From contig JANLHZ010000145.1 of the NCBI GenBank assembly GCA_024653775.1, positions 1 to 37,010 of the forward strand: a DNA stretch of 37,010 nucleotides. Reading direction: 5' to 3'. Below are positions 35,423-37,010 of the stretch, piece by piece. Every line of letters starts with the position of its first letter. Position 1 is the first letter of the stretch. The stretch is from Planctomycetota bacterium. Lineage in GTDB: Bacteria > Planctomycetota > UBA8742 > JACQVU01 > JANLHZ01. The position numbers were made by a program, and so were the translations under genes. The notes below the pieces were generated by a model, which saw only the letters and a program-made list of their open reading frames with translations, made no database searches and was not told the DNA's origin.

Positions 35423-36847
35423 ATGAAAAAGACAATTATCGTTTTTGGCGCATTCGCCGCGCTTTCCGCGGGATGCGTGTCCCAGCGCAGCGTCGTCGTC
35501 GGCTATGCAGAACCGCAGGAAATGACGGTTCTTGCCGGCGGCGAGGAAATCGTCCCGCAGCTTCCCGAGGTGGTGATCCAGGAACTCGACCAGTTCCTCG
35601 GGTTCTGGGAGGAGGCGCACAACGCCGCGGACAGGTATCGCGAGGACTCGGAGGCGTACAAGATCGGGTCGAAAGTAAGACAGCACTACGAAAGCATCAT
35701 AAACGGAATGATCTACGGCGAGCCTCTGGAGCGCAGAGTTTGTTCGGCGGCGCTCGGATTTTTAAGGCCTGTGGAAAACAACGTCGAAGTCATCGATCCG
35801 CAGAAAGTGCCGGAGTCCGTCCGCTACCTCGAATATTACGGCATCGGCGACGACAACTACAAGGTCAGATCCGCCGCGCTATTCTCGCTCGGAAGGCTGA
35901 AACATCCGTCAACGAACCTCCGGCTCGTCGACGAGCTTATGATGGACAACCTCGGCGAGCAGCCGCCCGTGGTGCGCGCGATGGGAGTCTACGCGATGGG
36001 TAGGATTCTCGATCCGCGCGCGGACGAGAACGACGAGTATTTCTACCATGTGGTTTCCAGGCTTGCTGACACCCACGTTTTCGTCCGCGAGCAGGCGATC
36101 TACGCGCTGATCAACATCGACGACGAGCGGGCGACCGAACAGCTCGTCGCGTACACGCTGAGCGATTCGCAGCAATCGATCCGTCGCGCGACGGTTCTTG
36201 CGCTCGAACACTTCCGCGATCCGGATGCGGTTCCCGCGCTCGTTCGGATTCTGTCCGATGACGACGTGGACCTCGTGATGCTCGTCGCGAGGGTTCTGAG
36301 CGTATTCTCGGACGATCCCCGCGCCGAAGCCGCGCTGCGCGAACTCCTCGCCCACGAGACGGACGCGGTACGCGCGGTCGCTGCGAAGGAGATCGTGTTC
36401 TTCACCTCTCCCGGCGCGATCGCAAAAAACGTCCCGATTCTGATAAAACTGGTAAGAGACGAAGCGCAGAACGACGAAATCCGGCTCGAATCGCTGCTTA
36501 CGATCAAAAGCCACGCGGACGCCAAACTCGTCGGTGTGGAACTCGTGCCATCGCTGATTCCGCTGCTCGACTACCGCGAGCCGGAAATTCGCGCCTCGGC
36601 GTACGAATCGCTCCGCGCGATAACGGGGAACAAGCAACTCCCGAGCGATCCGTATATGTGGGAAGAGTGGGCGCGCAACCAGGACCGCTTCGACATCGAG
36701 TTCCCGCTCGATTATCGCTGGCACCCAGTGCGCCGGAGGACCATCGATTTCCAGACCCCTCTGGAGCAGCAGACTCCCGCGGCTGGCAATCCCGCGGGCG
36801 CGAACCAGCCCCAGCCGGCGACGACTCCGAATCAGAGCGGGAACTGA
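35423..36847 (+). CDS. HEAT-repeat lipoprotein
   Basis: The 474-residue product has a lipoprotein signal ending SAGC (Cys18). From about 135 to 420 it contains repeated antiparallel helix pairs (KVRSAALFSLGRLKHP, FVREQAIYALINIDD, SIRRATVLALEHFRDPDAVPALVRIL, AVRAVAAKEIVFF), the HEAT/PBS-lyase-like pattern that builds protein-binding solenoids. The tail (435-474) is Pro/Gln/Asn-rich and disordered. It is probably anchored in a membrane facing the periplasm as a scaffold. No ribosome site is obvious before the ATG. No enzyme motif is visible. Confidence 0.85.
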   Translation: MKKTIIVFGAFAALSAGCVSQRSVVVGYAEPQEMTVLAGGEEIVPQLPEVVIQELDQFLGFWEEAHNAADRYREDSEAYKIGSKVRQHYESIINGMIYGEPLERRVCSAALGFLRPVENNVEVIDPQKVPESVRYLEYYGIGDDNYKVRSAALFSLGRLKHPSTNLRLVDELMMDNLGEQPPVVRAMGVYAMGRILDPRADENDEYFYHVVSRLADTHVFVREQAIYALINIDDERATEQLVAYTLSDSQQSIRRATVLALEHFRDPDAVPALVRILSDDDVDLVMLVARVLSVFSDDPRAEAALRELLAHETDAVRAVAAKEIVFFTSPGAIAKNVPILIKLVRDEAQNDEIRLESLLTIKSHADAKLVGVELVPSLIPLLDYREPEIRASAYESLRAITGNKQLPSDPYMWEEWARNQDRFDIEFPLDYRWHPVRRRTIDFQTPLEQQTPAAGNPAGANQPQPATTPNQSGN

Positions 36848-36875
36848 CCGCACGCCGCGGATAAGGAAAGAGGTA

Positions 36876-37010
36876 ACTGTTCATGGAGTAGTTCGCGTTG
36901 GTAGTGGCGCCGTAAGGCGTTTCTTTGATCCACCACACCGCGAAAATATGCTCTCACGAGCACACTACTACAGAATCCCGCTATAGACTGCGATCTACCC
37001 CGTGAACAGT
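36876..37010. repeat. Inverted-repeat-bounded segment at the window edge
   Basis: ACTGTTCATGGAGTAG (36876-36891) and CTACCCCGTGAACAGT (36995-37010) are inverted copies with two mismatches over 16 bp, about 135 bp overall. No gene lies inside. It may be another miniature element cut by the window end; it does not share the GGACG ends of copies A-C. Confidence 0.6.

Overview
The window looks like chromosome of a Gram-negative (two-membrane) bacterium of moderately high GC. It carries an LpxH-type lipid A hydrolase, a WaaP/InaA-type LPS-core kinase, an orphan flagellar MS-ring gene (fliF), a MacB/FtsX-type permease and at least seven predicted lipoproteins. Synteny is loose: unrelated short operons alternate on both strands. 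The carB and hutH proteins are unusually large, and many secreted proteins match no family I know. This fits a poorly sampled, deep-branching lineage (Planctomycetota/Sumerlaeota/Hydrogenedentota-like), but that placement is inference. I see no rRNA, tRNA, CRISPR array or complete insertion sequence.

Layout. 1-3.1 kb: RidA-like gene (+), a 180-bp miniature inverted-repeat element, and an ABC exporter with an extra secreted N-terminal domain (-). 3.1-6.3 kb: a two-gene operon of a YdjY-like lipoprotein and a membrane/coiled-coil protein. 6.4-9.9 kb: a small orphan gene and a large Ig-repeat lipoprotein (-). 10.1-12.5 kb: lpxH plus an ABC permease without a neighbouring ATPase. 12.5-14 kb: a small lipoprotein and a TIGR01777 epimerase (-). 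14.1-16.7 kb: a lipoprotein with a probable alpha/alpha-barrel and a single-domain response regulator. 16.7-20.3 kb (-): a secreted protein, then a PII-like protein downstream of fliF. 20.5-22.9 kb: LPS kinase and glnA with a long leader ending in an intrinsic terminator. 23-25.8 kb: an AT-rich gene with a HEPN-like RxxxxH motif, an LPG-synthase-TM-type membrane protein and a Gln/His/Arg-rich secreted repeat protein. 26-30.6 kb: a CsgG-like/TPR lipoprotein, a hyperacidic protein and hutH. 30.7-31.6 kb: an AT-rich islet with an HTH gene, its probable operator-promoter, and a second copy of the miniature element. 31.6-36.8 kb: carB and a HEAT-repeat lipoprotein.

The main structure beyond genes is intergenic. 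(i) A miniature element family ends in GGACG...CRTCC and is flanked by TAA; two of three copies begin directly after the TAA stop codon of a gene. (ii) Five heptanucleotide tandem tracts have different sequences but all have period 7; one fills the whole gap between fliF and the PII gene. (iii) GGACGTCTCGTCC-core palindromes occur in two intergenic regions. (iv) A pair of about 34-bp direct repeats brackets the HTH gene. PII and glnA lie about 3 kb apart and suggest local nitrogen-related genes; most other neighbours have no evident functional link.
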